In this document: positions 1 to 12,251 of the stretch, piece by piece
Layout: the number at the start of each line of letters is the position of its first letter
Position numbering within the stretch: position 1 is the first letter of the stretch
Assembly: GCA_963281255.1 (NCBI GenBank)
Contig: OY725497.1
Span: forward strand, 1,860,001 to 1,924,000
Reading direction: 5' to 3'
Source: Aphrocallistes beatrix
Taxonomy: Eukaryota > Porifera > Hexactinellida > Sceptrulophora > Aphrocallistidae
Length of the DNA: 64,000 bases
The notes under the pieces: generated by a model
Told to the model about the DNA's origin: nothing
Database searches by the model: none
Seen by the model: the letters and a program-made list of their open reading frames with translations, nothing else
Translations under genes and position numbers: made by a program

Positions 1-239
1 ATTGCACCGCTTCCACCGGCTCCGCAATTATATTTATCATCATTCTACTTAGCGAAAGATTAGAAACATATTCTTTAGGCTTATTGATCAACTAAAACAG
101 GATTCCACTAACTTTTATTCAAATCAGGCCGCATTGTTTGCAAAAAAAGCAGTGTGGACTGCAACCCAGATTAAGTAACTTAAAATTTGGATTTACTAGC
201 CAAATCTGTGTAATACAAACACTTCTCCTTTGTGTAAGG

Positions 240-380
240 CAGTGGTTCCGAACCTGCGGTCCACTAGTGGTTCACAGAAGATATCAAGTGGTCCACAGGA
301 TTCGAAATTATGTATTGCGGTTAATATGAGGGGCCCACAGAAAATTGATATATGGGGTCAAAAAAGGTTGAAAACCGCTT
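240..380. mobile_element. hAT-type MITE, 141 bp
   Basis: Starts CAGTGGTTCCGAACC and ends GGTTGAAAACCGCTT, an imperfect inverted repeat of the common hAT type. It is flanked by a perfect 8 bp target duplication, GTGTAAGG, at 232-239 and 381-388. No coding capacity. Confidence 0.7.
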
Positions 381-388
381 GTGTAAGG

Positions 389-877
389 TATACAGTACCA
401 TAAATAACGCTAAACAATTTAAAAAAAGGCTGGAGGGTCGGACCCACTAAACGAATTTTTTTCCAGTTTTTTTTTTCAGTTTTTTAGTGTTTATGAGGAT
501 TAAAATTTTTCGATTTTTCAACCCCGAACACCTACAAAAGTACATTATGACTAAGATATGATTAATGAAAATAGTATACTTTATTTTTCATCTTATCGCT
601 AGTAGAGGTTACTTAAATATTGTTTTAGAATTTTTTCAAAAATCTGGATTTTTGTATATTTGCTGAATACCGACCTTAGTACTTAATAAAACTTCTTTAT
701 TTCGAATTTTAGACTCTTATGGAAAGTATATCTTCCAATTCTTTATAGTTCTCTCTTACAAAGCATTATTGCAGTTATAATGTTTATTCTCTGTTTTCTC
801 AAATTTCATTTTTGGAAAAAGTAACATTTCAAAAAAAATTTTGAGCTAAAGGAATTATTAATAGAAGAGTCAAGATT
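389..877. other. AT-rich stretch, no gene seen
   Basis: Low-complexity AT-rich sequence with runs of T and A. I see no credible coding frame, RNA gene or element end here. The first 231 bases of the window are likewise unassigned. Confidence 0.4.
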
Positions 878-2089
878 GGTGTTTCCCATGGGACACTTGT
901 TTTTTCTAAAAATGTGCCCAAATTGCTTTTTTAATATTTTTAGATCCTTATAGGGGGGGGTTCTAAACAATAATTCCGATTTTTATACCTCGAGCCCCAA
1001 TATTTCGCCACTTTGAGCCACTTGTATCACCTGGTGTCGCTCTAAAAACGACACATTTTGAATGCGAAATGTCCCACAGCTATAACTTCTTTTAACAGTG
1101 GCAGATCATCTTTTTAATGCTGAATTCATGCTCAGCACTAGATTTCCAGCAATTTGATATATACATTGACCATATTTGGAAACATTTTTGTTTGCCCGTG
1201 CCTAGCAACGGCCAGGAATTTTTTCACATTCCTGACCGTTGCTAGGAAAAGGCAACCAAAATATTCCCCAAATATGGTCAATATATATATCAAATTGCTG
1301 GAAATCTAGTGCTGAGCACGAATTCAGTATTAAAATAACGACCTGGCATAGTCAAATAAAGTTATAGATGTGGGATTTCGGCGGATACTATCGAACAAGT
1401 TCATTTTTGGGTCCCCAGTCATAACTGACAACTTTCTACACTTTTGAAGGTGTCATGATGTGAAAATATTTGATATGCCATATTTTGAAGATAAGTACTA
1501 CTATAAGTTGTTGATTTAGGATGTTTAGATGTTATTTAATACTAGGACACAGTAAAAATAATGGAAATCAAGCCTTTCCGAAGAAAATTGCTTTGTAGCC
1601 TGTTTTTAGCACTCAAAAAAATCAATTTTACAACGGAGGAATCTCTAGTTGCAAAAGTCGTAGATTAAAAAGCTCGACGGTTTTGGAAAGATCTCGTCAC
1701 GTAGAACAAAATGATAGAGACATATTTTCGATATTCTACTATAGAAAAAAGTTAAAATATTTTTCCTTACGAAAATCTGCCTCTAAAAATTGTAGCAACG
1801 AAATTTGAAAGAAAAAATTATTTGGGTTAAAATTGAAAATTATATTCCTATTATTTTCTTTATTCAACCATTTCGTGCAGGAATAATTGAGTAAAAGAGA
1901 CATAAGCCATTGAAGTTTCCTTGAATGTCCTCTATAAATTAGGTGATTTGAAGAAAAAAAAAATTTTTTCTTGCTTCTTGAGCTTCCGAAAAGTCTATTT
2001 TTGCAGATAACTCATCGAGAATAGTTTCCACAAAAAGTTTCAGGAGAAAATAATGAAAACTTTAAAAGTTAGTTCTGGAAGGAAACACC
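878..2089. mobile_element. Foldback-type element with GGTGTTTCC ends
   Basis: Bounded by GGTGTTTCC and its inverse GGAAACACC. It is related along much of its length to the neighbouring element at 2098-3293, for example in the shared CACCTGGTGTCGC segment. The middle, roughly 1060-1400, is a long imperfect palindrome centred near 1226: a segment containing GCAATTTGATATAT and CCTAGCAACGG returns in inverse order. No protein frame. No clean target duplication was found, so the exact ends are tentative. Confidence 0.5.
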
Positions 2090-2097
2090 ACCCTTAA

Positions 2098-3293
2098 GGT
2101 TGGCCTTTCCTATGAACATTTTGTTTGTTATCAAAAATTTGCCAAAGTCCTTTTTAACCATTTTAGGATAACTAAAGGGGTTCTAAACAATAATTTTGAT
2201 TTTTAGAATTTCAATGCTAATATTTCGTCACTTAGAGCCACTTGTACCACCTGGTGTCGCCAAAAAAGGACACATTTTGTCTCATATCCATAACTTATTT
2301 GAACCATGTCAGATCATCACTTTAATGCTAAATTCGTGTTCAGCACTAAATTTCCAGCAATTTGATATATATATTGGACATATTTGGAGAAATTCTTTGG
2401 CTGCGGGTTCCTAACAACGGGAAGGAATGTGAAAATTTCTGGCCGTTGCTATGCACGGACATCCAAAAACTTCTCCAAATATGGTCAATATATATATCAA
2501 ATTGCTGGAAATTTAGTGCTGAGCACGAATTTAGTTTTAAAATGATGATCTGACATGGTTCGAAGAAGTTATTGATCTCGAATTCCGGTGGACACTATCG
2601 AATGTGGTTATTTTCGGGTGTCCAGTCAGCAATGACCATTTTTCCCACTTTTGATGGAGAAAAATTTGAGAAAAATTTGATATACCATATTTTGAAGTTA
2701 AGTAGTACAATAAGTTGTCGAATAAGGATATTTGCATGTTATTTAATATTCCAAAACAGTCAAAACTAATGGAAATTGAGGGACATATATAAATATTTTC
2801 TAAATCCTATTTCTGAGACTTTTTTTTCAGCAATTATAAAGGTGATAACTTTTTGTAAATTCAACATAGGGACGAAAACTTAACCGTTTCTGATAGATCT
2901 CGAAGAGTAGAACATAATGAACAGACATAATTTTGATATTAGGAATAAAAAGAGAATTATGAAAAAAATAGTTGAAAAATTACTAAAAATAAACTTCCTG
3001 GGGTGTTTTGGTGTGAATTTTTAACAATATTCAAAATTTCAAAAATCTGTCTGTTCATTAGTTAGATCGTCGATTTATGAATGAATTTGAAAAGTTTCTA
3101 ATGGATTGTAAGCATATTGTTTCCGATTTCTTACTTGTAAAATGACTAAATTTTAAAAAAATTTTTTTTCTCTTTAATTATTTCAATTATTAACGCAGTT
3201 TTGCAGATAACTCTGCGATTCAAATCTGCCCTGAAAAAATTAATTGAATCGGTTGAAAAAGTCAAAAGTTAGCAATTATAGGAAAGGCCAACC
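2098..3293. mobile_element. TTAA-target element, 1.2 kb, non-coding
   Basis: TIR GGTTGGCCTTTCCTAT at the left and ATAGGAAAGGCCAACC at the right, flanked on both sides by TTAA (2094-2097 and 3294-3297). A TTAA duplication is typical of piggyBac and Kolobok elements, and the GG start fits Kolobok better. The centre, about 2306-2560, is a palindrome like that of the adjacent element. No transposase frame. A third copy starts at 63898. Confidence 0.65.
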
Positions 3294-3615
3294 TTAATTA
3301 ATATGATTTAATTCGTATATAATAGGGTTGAAACTTACAACCAACGAGCCTGATTTTTTATTTATTGCATATAATTAAAATGGGAGAGGTTTGGTGTAAA
3401 ATATTGAAAAAAACGCTAAAATCATAGAACAGCAAAATATTTTAAAATAAAGGAACTCTATGTGAAAATTCACTCGATAACAAGTTGCAAAATATCACCT
3501 AGAACCAGAATTAAAAGTCAGATCATTAAAATTTATGCATGTGTTCCTGATGATCACAGCCAAAATTAGAAAACCAAAAAATTCCATTTCAATTTTCAAC
3601 ATGCACAAGATTTAA

Positions 3616-4200
3616 GGATACCGCCCTCGAAAAACCATATGATTTGGCTTACAGCATACGATGAAAGTAGAGCTATAAGAGATGTTAAGCGTGGGCAGGC
3701 ATCTCCGTCAAGAAATACTTGCACGTTTCTAAACCGTTTTTGATTCTCATTTCTAGTTTTGGAGATACAATGTCTCAAAGTCTGTTTATTTCGTTTATCA
3801 CTAGCACATCTTAATGGTAGAAATCCGGCCACTCAAGGAATTGTTTAGGACATACCAAGGAAAAAAATGCTTCCAAATTCGAATCATAGATAGTTTATCA
3901 TATTTGCCACTTCATTGGACCAAAATAAAGTTAAAATGACAAAAATTGTAAATTTTATCGGTGCCCGAAAAAAAGGACAAGAAAAGGGCAAAATGTCTGT
4001 TTTTTTGGGAAAATCAGGAATAAAATCACCAAGTTATAAGATATCGAAAATAGAGTGGTCCTACGTTCACCCTAATGATATGGAACAACTCTTGAAATTT
4101 TCAAACCTCTATCTTAAACCAATTTTGACATAAAATTCTGTAAAGACTGTCAATTTTGAAATTTTAAAGTCACGAGATATAGAGATTTTAAGTTTATTCG
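3616..4200 (+). mobile_element. TTAA-target element (GGATACCGCC family), left part only
   Basis: Begins with GGATACCGCCCTCGAAAAA after a TTAA at 3612-3615. It matches the first 600 bp of the copies at 16114 and 25563 closely. The match fades near 4200 and no right end is present, so this copy is truncated. Short reading frames inside recur only because the repeat recurs. Confidence 0.6.
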
Positions 4201-6590
4201 TCATATAAAGATTAGATAAGAGATGGTAAAGAGTTTACTATAAACTTGCAACTTAATCTTTATTAGATTTATATTTAGGATGAATCAAATGATTTAAAAT
4301 ACGCACTCAAATACAAAAGCTAAAAAATTATTTAGATCATTTATCCATGGTCCAATCACGAATGAAGAAAAATAAAAATATTTTCTGAAGTTATATGTGA
4401 TTCGGATGTCATGATTCGGATGTCATACATTCTGTAAATGAAAATAATTGAGATACTGCCATGCAAGAATCTAGAATACTGAGACTGGTGGCAGCTCCAG
4501 CTGCAGCCGGACCAATGTTTACCCCAAGTTACTTCATAGTCACACTAGTGCTTTTATCGAAGCGTTGATCAAAATGGACTTTGCAGCTGAATGTGCTGGT
4601 GAGACTCAAGGACAGTATTTTTAGATTCCTGTGAAGTTCCATCCATCCACGAGCTACGCGTTTCCTGTGCGTATGTTTGGAACCCAGAGAGAGAAACGTT
4701 CGTTTTGAGCTGAGTGGAGTACGACTGACTTCACTACGATATCCTTGCCGATGCTGCTGTCTGACAATTGTATGGTAGTACCAAGCGCGACCCTACATTC
4801 AGCAAAAGGTACTATATCAACTGAAAGGCTGCTACTCCCGGGTTCAACTCACACTTGGCTACTCGGTGTCTCAAAGAAGCTATTGGAGGAGGAGGGCAAG
4901 GGAGATGGAAGAGAGGGAAGAAAGTAATTATTAGTATTTTATCTCAATGCAATATAAATGACCGTATACGTATTATCGAATAGTAACGCCCCTCGAAATA
5001 TAATAAGCTAATCAGGCATCGAACTATTCGGTGCGACCCTAGAATATTTGAGGCGGCGTCCCAATTTTGGCTGATCTTCACCTGTCGCGCGGCACCAGGG
5101 AAATTACGACGCCTCGGATGATACATCGCACTTGGATTTTTTGTGATGAGTAAATAATCATTCGCCTGACGGTCCCAGAAACAACAATCGCACTGGCTAC
5201 TAATCGAGTATATTATCTGCATTATCTTCGAAACAGTTTGACGTTTTTCGTTTAAAACTCTACCTATCTGCGCATACCTATGTATGAATTGGTCTTCTTG
5301 ATACCTATGTATCAAGAAGACCAATTCAGGCATCTCTATTCTTGTGTAAATAGGCGCATGCGCCCAGAAGTTTTTATAACAATTAAATAGCACTATTAAG
5401 AGATTTAACTTCTAGATTATCCGCCGATCACGCTCCCCACCCTAAATCGATATTTTTAAAATCTTACTACATACCAATGTTATATGGAATTAAATAATAT
5501 ATTTACTAGAATTAAAGTTATAACACGTGATTTATATTCATTCATGGGTCCAGGCCCTATGCCTCTCTGATTCTCTCTGAAGCCTTGGATGGGTCTATTT
5601 GCGTACGGGTGCTACAAACGAAAGTATCAGTGATAACAATCTCCTCAGTCTGATACTCCTCTCATTTGATTCTGAACGAAGAGGTAATCGTTAAAACGCC
5701 GGACTTCGGAGCACGTTAGTGGCGAGTGGAGGAATACCTTCTCTCCAAAGGACCAATCAACAGATAAGGATGAACTGGGTAGGATCACATAAGCTGAGGA
5801 CTGGACGCTAGTGTTTCGCGTTAAATGATTATTTCTCAGTCTTTGTTTTCTGACGAAGGACATTTTCAATTATACAAGTTGGTATGTTTGGTTTACTTAT
5901 TTATTATGCCATTTATATTTGAAATGAATTTGTGAAAATGAACAATATTTGGCACCTGTAGGGACTTCTGAAAGTGTTTATTTTTCCAGAGCGACTCTGA
6001 GAACACGAAGTGTTCATTAGCGCGTGTGTGCTAATTAAACATTAAAAATTAAACATTAAAGTTTGGTACTTTCATCAATGTGTAAGGTATTGGTAATCGA
6101 CTCTATAGCATAATTTACCTGTGCCCCAGCTGTGCCCTGACAAGCTTCAATCCCTAGTCCTACACCACTGTCCACCCCTTATACAATACTTGTATTTGGA
6201 CTCCTTAGGTACTCCTCCACAGTTACTACAATTTTTTGTAGTCAAAATTTAGACACCATTTACCCGAATTGACCTATTTCATTATAATTTCTCCTGATAT
6301 AATTGGAATTGAATCGTATCTTGATTGTGATAAATTTGATCCGATTAGCTCAGTTTATTCCGATAAGCAGAGTACTTCCAAGCAATTGTATCTTATATAG
6401 ATATTTTAATTTTATCATATGGTATATAGTACGTATTAATAAAAAGGATTATGTTTATATTTTCAAAAACCCCCCCAATAATTTGATGCATTGCTTTCCG
6501 AATTAATGTATATAATACCGATTTAATTAAAGAACAAAGGGATATGTTTATTTTTATGATGGCATGATACTACAGAAATTATATAGATGT
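4200..6590. other. Unassigned region with isolated short frames
   Basis: No gene or element is recognised. A 149-codon minus-strand frame (5393-4944) has no family I know and no supporting splice or repeat structure. About 4480-5640 is somewhat richer in GC than its surroundings. The one clear structure is the 42 nt hairpin at 5286-5327. Confidence 0.3.
5286..5327. repeat. Perfect 19 bp inverted repeat with 4 nt loop
   Basis: GAATTGGTCTTCTTGATAC, then CTAT, then the exact inverse. It would form a perfect 19 bp hairpin in DNA or RNA. No element ends surround it. Confidence 0.75.
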
Positions 6591-6966
6591 AGATTATACT
6601 TTATTCCACTCTTGCTCGCATTTCTTACAGATATAAGGGTCATCACTTATATCCGCTAACCATACATCTTCACAGCCAGTGTGATACCAACTTTCACAGA
6701 AATCAAATCCCACCCAGTCATCATTCTTCTGGTCTCTCAGAACTGGACAATCATGCATTCCGCATTTCTCGCAGATTTCATTATCATCCTTGTTAACGAC
6801 AAGGATGGGAGGAGTGACTTCTTTACGGCCAGAAGGGGATAGCTCACTACCAAAGCATCCAGATTTATACGTGTCGCGTCTTTTTCGCGTTTACGCCTTG
6901 AAGATTCGGCAATCAGGAATTGACTCTTCAGAAGACGCCTGCGTCTTTTCTGAGTATCCTTCACAG

Positions 6967-9900
6967 TAGGGATGGGGAAAAATGCATTTATTTGTTAGAT
7001 CATGTTCTCTAGGTGTGCGAAAGTTGCCTTAGCACATTTTAAGTAAATTCCCAAAGTTTCATTCAATTTATTCAATGTTAACAACTTGCACATTCAAACA
7101 GTGTAGGATAATTTGAGGGGGTTTTTATCCGATTTTTGTATTTTTGAGCCAATATCTCAATTAGAATGGATGTTAAGTGTATAATATTTATTTTAAGTGT
7201 AAATATATTTGTAATACTAACTTATAATCACATTTAACACGATAAACACAAGTGATAATGAAACAATTATACTAGATAGTCCTTGTTCATTGCGAATGAA
7301 GGCATCTCCTGTCTGGAATTTACTGTATTGACAACCTTTCCATGTCGATTATCATGCCCGTAAACTTGTTTTGATGCTCTTGTCACTTCTTTCACTGTTC
7401 TTTCAACTCCTTGTGAATGGCAGGGGTATTTTGAAATGTGAATGGTTTCAGTTTTCGCTTTGATGATATCTTCATTAGAAAGAATATCTAGCATTGGAGG
7501 TGGTGATATAGTAGTCTCACACTCAGACCAAGTTATCATATCCATGTAATTTTCCGCTTGAAAATTTATTTTAGGAACTACAAATTGGAAGCTACTAAGA
7601 GGATGTTTTCAGGATGAGCAAAGAATCCATTTCTCTGAATTACCGGGTATATAATCTGCTTGTCAGTTGGAGAAAGAAATCGTGTTAGAGTGAAATAGTA
7701 CGTAGAATAGGTTATGACTCCCATCTGTACAATAAGGATTACTCTTGACTCGAAACCACATTGGGCGTATACATTAAATACATAATTGACTATCCTGGTT
7801 AGATTTATTGATGGTTCTCTACTGGACATGTACAGTCTTAAAGAACGATTTGCAGTTAACCATCGATAATGATTTAGTGGGCAAATTCTGTTCGATGCAA
7901 AGCTCATATAAGACAGTTCCGGACCTCCTTGAATAGCAAGACAAGCTTCAAATATAATTGGTCAGTACTAAGATCTTTTAGTATATTCTGTGAAATCGGT
8001 GCCACTCTCCCTGGAACCGGAATGAATTTTACATAGGAAATTTATGAACTTCCCCATGAAGTTGTGATCCAATTTCTCCACTAAAGTGGAGCAAACATAT
8101 GAGCCATTGGAGCGGGCGATCTATTTCAGATTCAATACGAGCAATGGCTCCAGCATGTTTTCCAACATTAACATTCGTACCGTCAGCCAGTATTGAATGA
8201 ATCGTTTTATCAGATTCCGTATTATAAATTACTGACATCAGTTCCTTTGAAATATCTTTAGAATATCCTGATTCAGGAGAGATATGGTCAACATAGTCCC
8301 TGGTTCGGAAGTTATGACACAATGTTCTTCTTTGAGTGATGCACGACTCTGTTGTGTGATTCCAAATGCGTCTTCTACATTATTGATAGACAATGTTTCA
8401 TCTTTGCGGCCATCAAATCCGATGCAAGTCAAATTTGTTAGGTCTTCTGATCGTATTCGAATTTCTTTCTTTCTTCAATATTTCCTTTGATATATAACCT
8501 TACCTCTAGAAAGAATCTTCACAGTAGTCAGCAAATCAAGGTCCTGAAGAACTGCATTTGCAATTGCACATCCAGCAGTGTCACTTATTGAGAAACTGTC
8601 ACAAGTACTTTACACAAATGAGGATATGAAAATCGATTTTGTTTTCCACTTTGTGGCAATCTGCTAGAACATGGATAAAATTCGTCATCATCTTCATCGC
8701 TCTCTTCTCCCTGAATCTCGCTGGGTATTTCATCATTCTCAATGCAAAACAGATCAGGAGTATTGTCTCTAACATTCCCGTAACTTTGCAATTGTCGTTG
8801 TTGCTCTCTGCTCTCTCGAGCTTGGATTTTAGCTGTAGCTAGATTATCAATACCCCCAATAAATTGATTTCTGATGATCTTTTGATCGCTTAAAAATTCC
8901 CATTCCATTAGGGATTTTAACTTTGCATCTGCAATTCGCTCTGGTAATATTGTTATCGAAGCATCTGCAAGGGCTGACATCAAACAATAGTTTAAATTTG
9001 GATAATTCGTTCTCGAAGTTTCCCAAAATCCTATTGCTTTGAAAGCGCGTTGATAGAGTCTGAGCCGTACTATAGAGGGTTCTAATTTTGTTGGATATGC
9101 TGTGAGGTTTAATAGTAGGAATACTTCCCATGTCCAACCTCTGCACAACTTCATCTGAAACTATTTCGCAGATTTGTAATAAAGTAAATTTTCTGTAATC
9201 AAGATTCCGATGGTAAAAAAATGATTTTACTACGTCATTACATGTTGGTAATTGGTTAATGGGCATTTCACGATGACCCGAATAAATTATGTTCGCATTG
9301 CTGCGGAGTAGAGGCATTTGAAATCAATTATAGAAACAAGAACAAATATGTATTAATATCGGAATTACGATAGTGTGAAATTCAAACACTAAATACCTAA
9401 CAAATAATGAAATGGCCATTGATAGATTCCTATGATAAACTTCATTTTCTAAGTAGAGTGGGTCATATTACCTTTCAACACATGTAATATGATAATTCGC
9501 ATTCCAAATATTTCAAATAGTATCGTGGTTGATAATTAAGAGGGAGATAAAATGTACTAGTACATGTAGTATATTCGTACAAACTATGATGTAACTGTTC
9601 AAACCCAAATCAAAGCAATAAATCTCAATATTACGTAAATGTGCTGGTTATCCTGTATTTCTGTTTAAATTAGGCACAGATTACCGGAATCACCTGTGTT
9701 TATCGTGTTAAACGTGATTATACATTAGTATTACAAATATATTTACACTTAAAATTAAAATTATAGACTTAACATCCATTCTAATTGAGATATTGGCATA
9801 AAAATACAAAAGATCGGATTAAAACCCCCTCAAATTATCCTACACACCAACTGTTGGAATGTGCAAGTTGTTAACATTGAACAAATTGAATGAAACTTTG

Positions 9901-9985
9901 GGAATTTACTTAAAATGTGCTAAGGCAACTTTTGCACACCTAGAGAACATGATCTAACAAATAAATGCATTTTCCCCCATCCCTA
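6967..9985 (-). mobile_element. Divergent hAT-like transposon with ~290 bp TIRs
   Basis: Starts TAGGGATGGGG and ends CCCCATCCCTA, recalling hAT termini. The flanking 8 bp duplication CTTCACAG (6959-6966, 9986-9993) is perfect and the 8 bp length is a hAT trait. Unusually, the inverted repeats run about 290 bp (about 6967-7258 and 9686-9985) with high identity. The transposase gene lies between them on the minus strand. It inserted into the Mutator-like transposase, so it is the younger of the two. Confidence 0.75.
7267..9317 (-). pseudogene. hAT-like transposase, several frame breaks
   Basis: Minus-strand frames read in order: MPLLRSNANIIYSGHRE at the N-terminus (9317), then WEFLSDQKI, then ADGTNVNVGKHAGAIARIE followed by PLQWLICLLHF. 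After these come NHYRWLTANRSLRLYMS, then VIQRNGFFAHPENILL, then CHSQGVERTVKEVTRAS. I recognise this as a family of roughly 600-residue animal transposon proteins. Its DGTNVNVG...CLLH block occupies the place of the hAT TDGAPAM...H block. Assignment to hAT therefore rests on that block plus the 8 bp duplication and termini. The frames shift several times, so no full product is made. Confidence 0.6.
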
Positions 9986-12004
9986 CTTCACAGCCTTTCT
10001 CTTGCATCTATTCCGTTCCTTATCCATCGTTACTAGGTGAGCTAGAGTCACATTAGTACATTGCACTCCCATATCCGCTAAGATTGATGCGAGTATCAAT
10101 GAGCCTTCATTGAAAGTTGACACAGCTATTGACGCAGAAGCTTGGAGAGAGTATTGTCCTACCCGTTTTCCTTTAGGAGCATTGTGCCAGAGAACTGAAT
10201 GTAGGGATTCATTGGCATTTTGTGTTAAACCAACCGTCAAGGCGGAACACATATCTAGGATTGCCAACTTCAAAAAAACATCTTGCAGTCGTGATAACTC
10301 GTCTCCATTCAGATAGGGTAGTCGCAGTTTGGGAGGTGTAATAGAGCTATCTTCGACTGAAAGTGCAAGAGTATTTTGATAGTAGCACCAAGAGCTCTTT
10401 GAAAACGGACAACTTTCATGCTTCTCAACCAAATGATCGAGTAGTGTATAGAGAGCCTTTTGAATTTCTATCGCTGCTTTCCTTCTGTTCTGAACGATAA
10501 CAAGTGAATAAAGATGGCCAATCCTCTGAACCTTTGAAGCGGGTATTGGTTTGGATGTTAATGTTTTCGTGGTTTTCTTCCTCATTGCCTTTTTTAATCT
10601 CCCTTGCGCATGCCCGGTGCACTCCTCCTTTCGTAGATTTTCCAAACCTTTGTACGGATCGCTTTCTCGTAACCGCTTGAAAGAGCTTGACTCTCCATCG
10701 CCTACATATGTAGTATAAGCAAGAGAATGTTTGGTGACAGATCTAGCCCAAATTTCAAGTGCAGCTGAAGATTCCATTCCTTGACTAGTCCCGAAATAAT
10801 TTGCCGGACACTCGCCGGAATGTTTCTTCCAGTATTCGCTATACTCATCTGGATCGTCTTTCTTCCTCTCTTCAGTCCATTTGAGACATTTGCTGCACAC
10901 GCGTTCATAGAGGACTTAGTCTAATACCTTACCGCTATATACCTCAATTGCAGCCGCGAATCCTTGATTCGAATAATGGCCTCTTTGATGCCATGAATCG
11001 TCGTAACTTACAGTACAATTCTTACAGTCTGGGATATTTGACGTGTCAGCTGTGTCTCGTACAAGTTTAGCTGACATAGACATGGATTGCTGACAGATTG
11101 TATTTGCTGATTCGATCAATTTCAAGAGGGAAACTTTGTTCATGCGCTTCCAGGTATTCTGTATCCCAAGGAGATTGCACGAGAGTAAGAAATCATTCCA
11201 ACTGAGAGAGGTACAGTGCACTGCTAATAAAGCCCTCACGTTCACTTCCGACTTTTTCCGGGATAACATTTGGGAGTCATTCACGGCTTCCGTGGGTTGC
11301 ATGCACAAGATGGCAATAGCTACACTTTAATAATAAATATGACTGTAAGACATCTCGAAAGGCGTATTGATATAGATTAAGTGGTCCTGTGCATTTTGGT
11401 TCAGTGCATCTTAATAGAGAGAATACCATGCTAAGTAAGTCCATGTCGATAATTTGAGATCCATGAGGAATTAATAGATCACGAAATGAGTGAGTTTCGT
11501 CTTTACGCAATTTGATGCTTATGAATTTAGTTGGATGAGGGAACTTTACTTGTTTGAATAGTTCGGATTTCAGCTTTGATGGTAGTCTCCTTGCAGGTAA
11601 TGGTGTGAAAGATGATTTTCTTTTCAGTCCTTCCCCTTTACGAAACTTCCCGACGTTGACTTTTTTTGCTCTTCTTTTGCCTCTGAGAGATAAAGAAGGA
11701 ACTTTCGTGGAATTATCCGAATCTTCGGAAGTCTGTGAAGACAAGGCAAATTGCGAGAAAGTAGATCTGAGCTCAGTAGGAGAGGTTGAAAAAGGGATTA
11801 CATCAGTTGGAGTATTTGGAACTTTGAATACGCAATTATCTTTAGTGACTGCTTGAGACAAGCCAGAGTCACTCGATTCTATGCTAGAAACAAAAGGAGA
11901 TGGAATTCTAACCAGAGGGAGGTCAGCACTTCTAAATATTGGAACAGTTTCTTGTTCCGAAGAAGACATATCTTGTTGTGAAGAAGACATTGTATTTTCT
12001 GTTT

Positions 12005-12249
12005 TGTATATATTTATCTATAAATTTTATCATTTTATTTTCCTAACAGTTAGAAAATTTTAACCTTGTGAGAGTGTAAACAAGTTGAAAGATTAAAAAG
12101 TGAGTAATTCGAATATGGAGAATTCGAATTTGAAGTTAAATTAAGCGTATCTCTTACCAATTAAATACCTTGACTCGCTAAATAAATCAGTATTATAACT
12201 ATTTGTATGGGGAATTATGGGGTGTACGAATACTTTTGTTCAGGCAGTG
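12005..12249. mobile_element. Tc1-type MITE end, left end not found
   Basis: The right terminus (ACTTTTGTTCAGGCAGTG followed by TA) and the interior (GTATTATAACTATTTGTATG) match the MITE at 35115-35360 and a remnant at about 27830-28040. The left end is missing or lies inside the transposase gene to the left, so the start given is approximate. Confidence 0.4.
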
Positions 12250-12251
12250 TA

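Larger units (their letters stand above)
6599..11990 (-). pseudogene. Mutator-like transposase with C-terminal PHD-like finger, interrupted
   Basis: Transposase of the widespread animal 'Mutator-like transposase domain' family. Order from the 5' side (11990): a Ser/Lys-rich N-terminal region; a Cys-rich block (CTEPKCTGPL, CSYCH); the catalytic core with SYDDSWHQRGH (first Asp), YVGDGESSSF (second Asp) and NESLHSVLWHNAPKGK (candidate Glu); Lys/Arg-rich stretches; and a PHD-like finger at the C-terminus (ICEKC, then FDFCESWYHTGC, then YICKKC). The gene is dead. There is a frame change near 11290, a TAA between the SGKVLD and CSKCLKW blocks, a frame change after the Arg/Lys tract near 6880, and a 3.0 kb insertion at 6967-9985. 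The reading frame runs on exactly across that insertion (KAVK then DTQKRR). Element ends are not located with confidence. Confidence 0.75.

Noticed and set aside
3915-4133. Short plus frame shared with 16438-16635
   Set aside because: Conserved only because both lie in copies of the same non-coding TTAA element. Reading frames differ in detail.
4944-5393. 149-codon minus-strand frame
   Set aside because: No recognisable domain, biased only by chance lack of stops, and it spans the 19 bp hairpin. Not listed as a gene.
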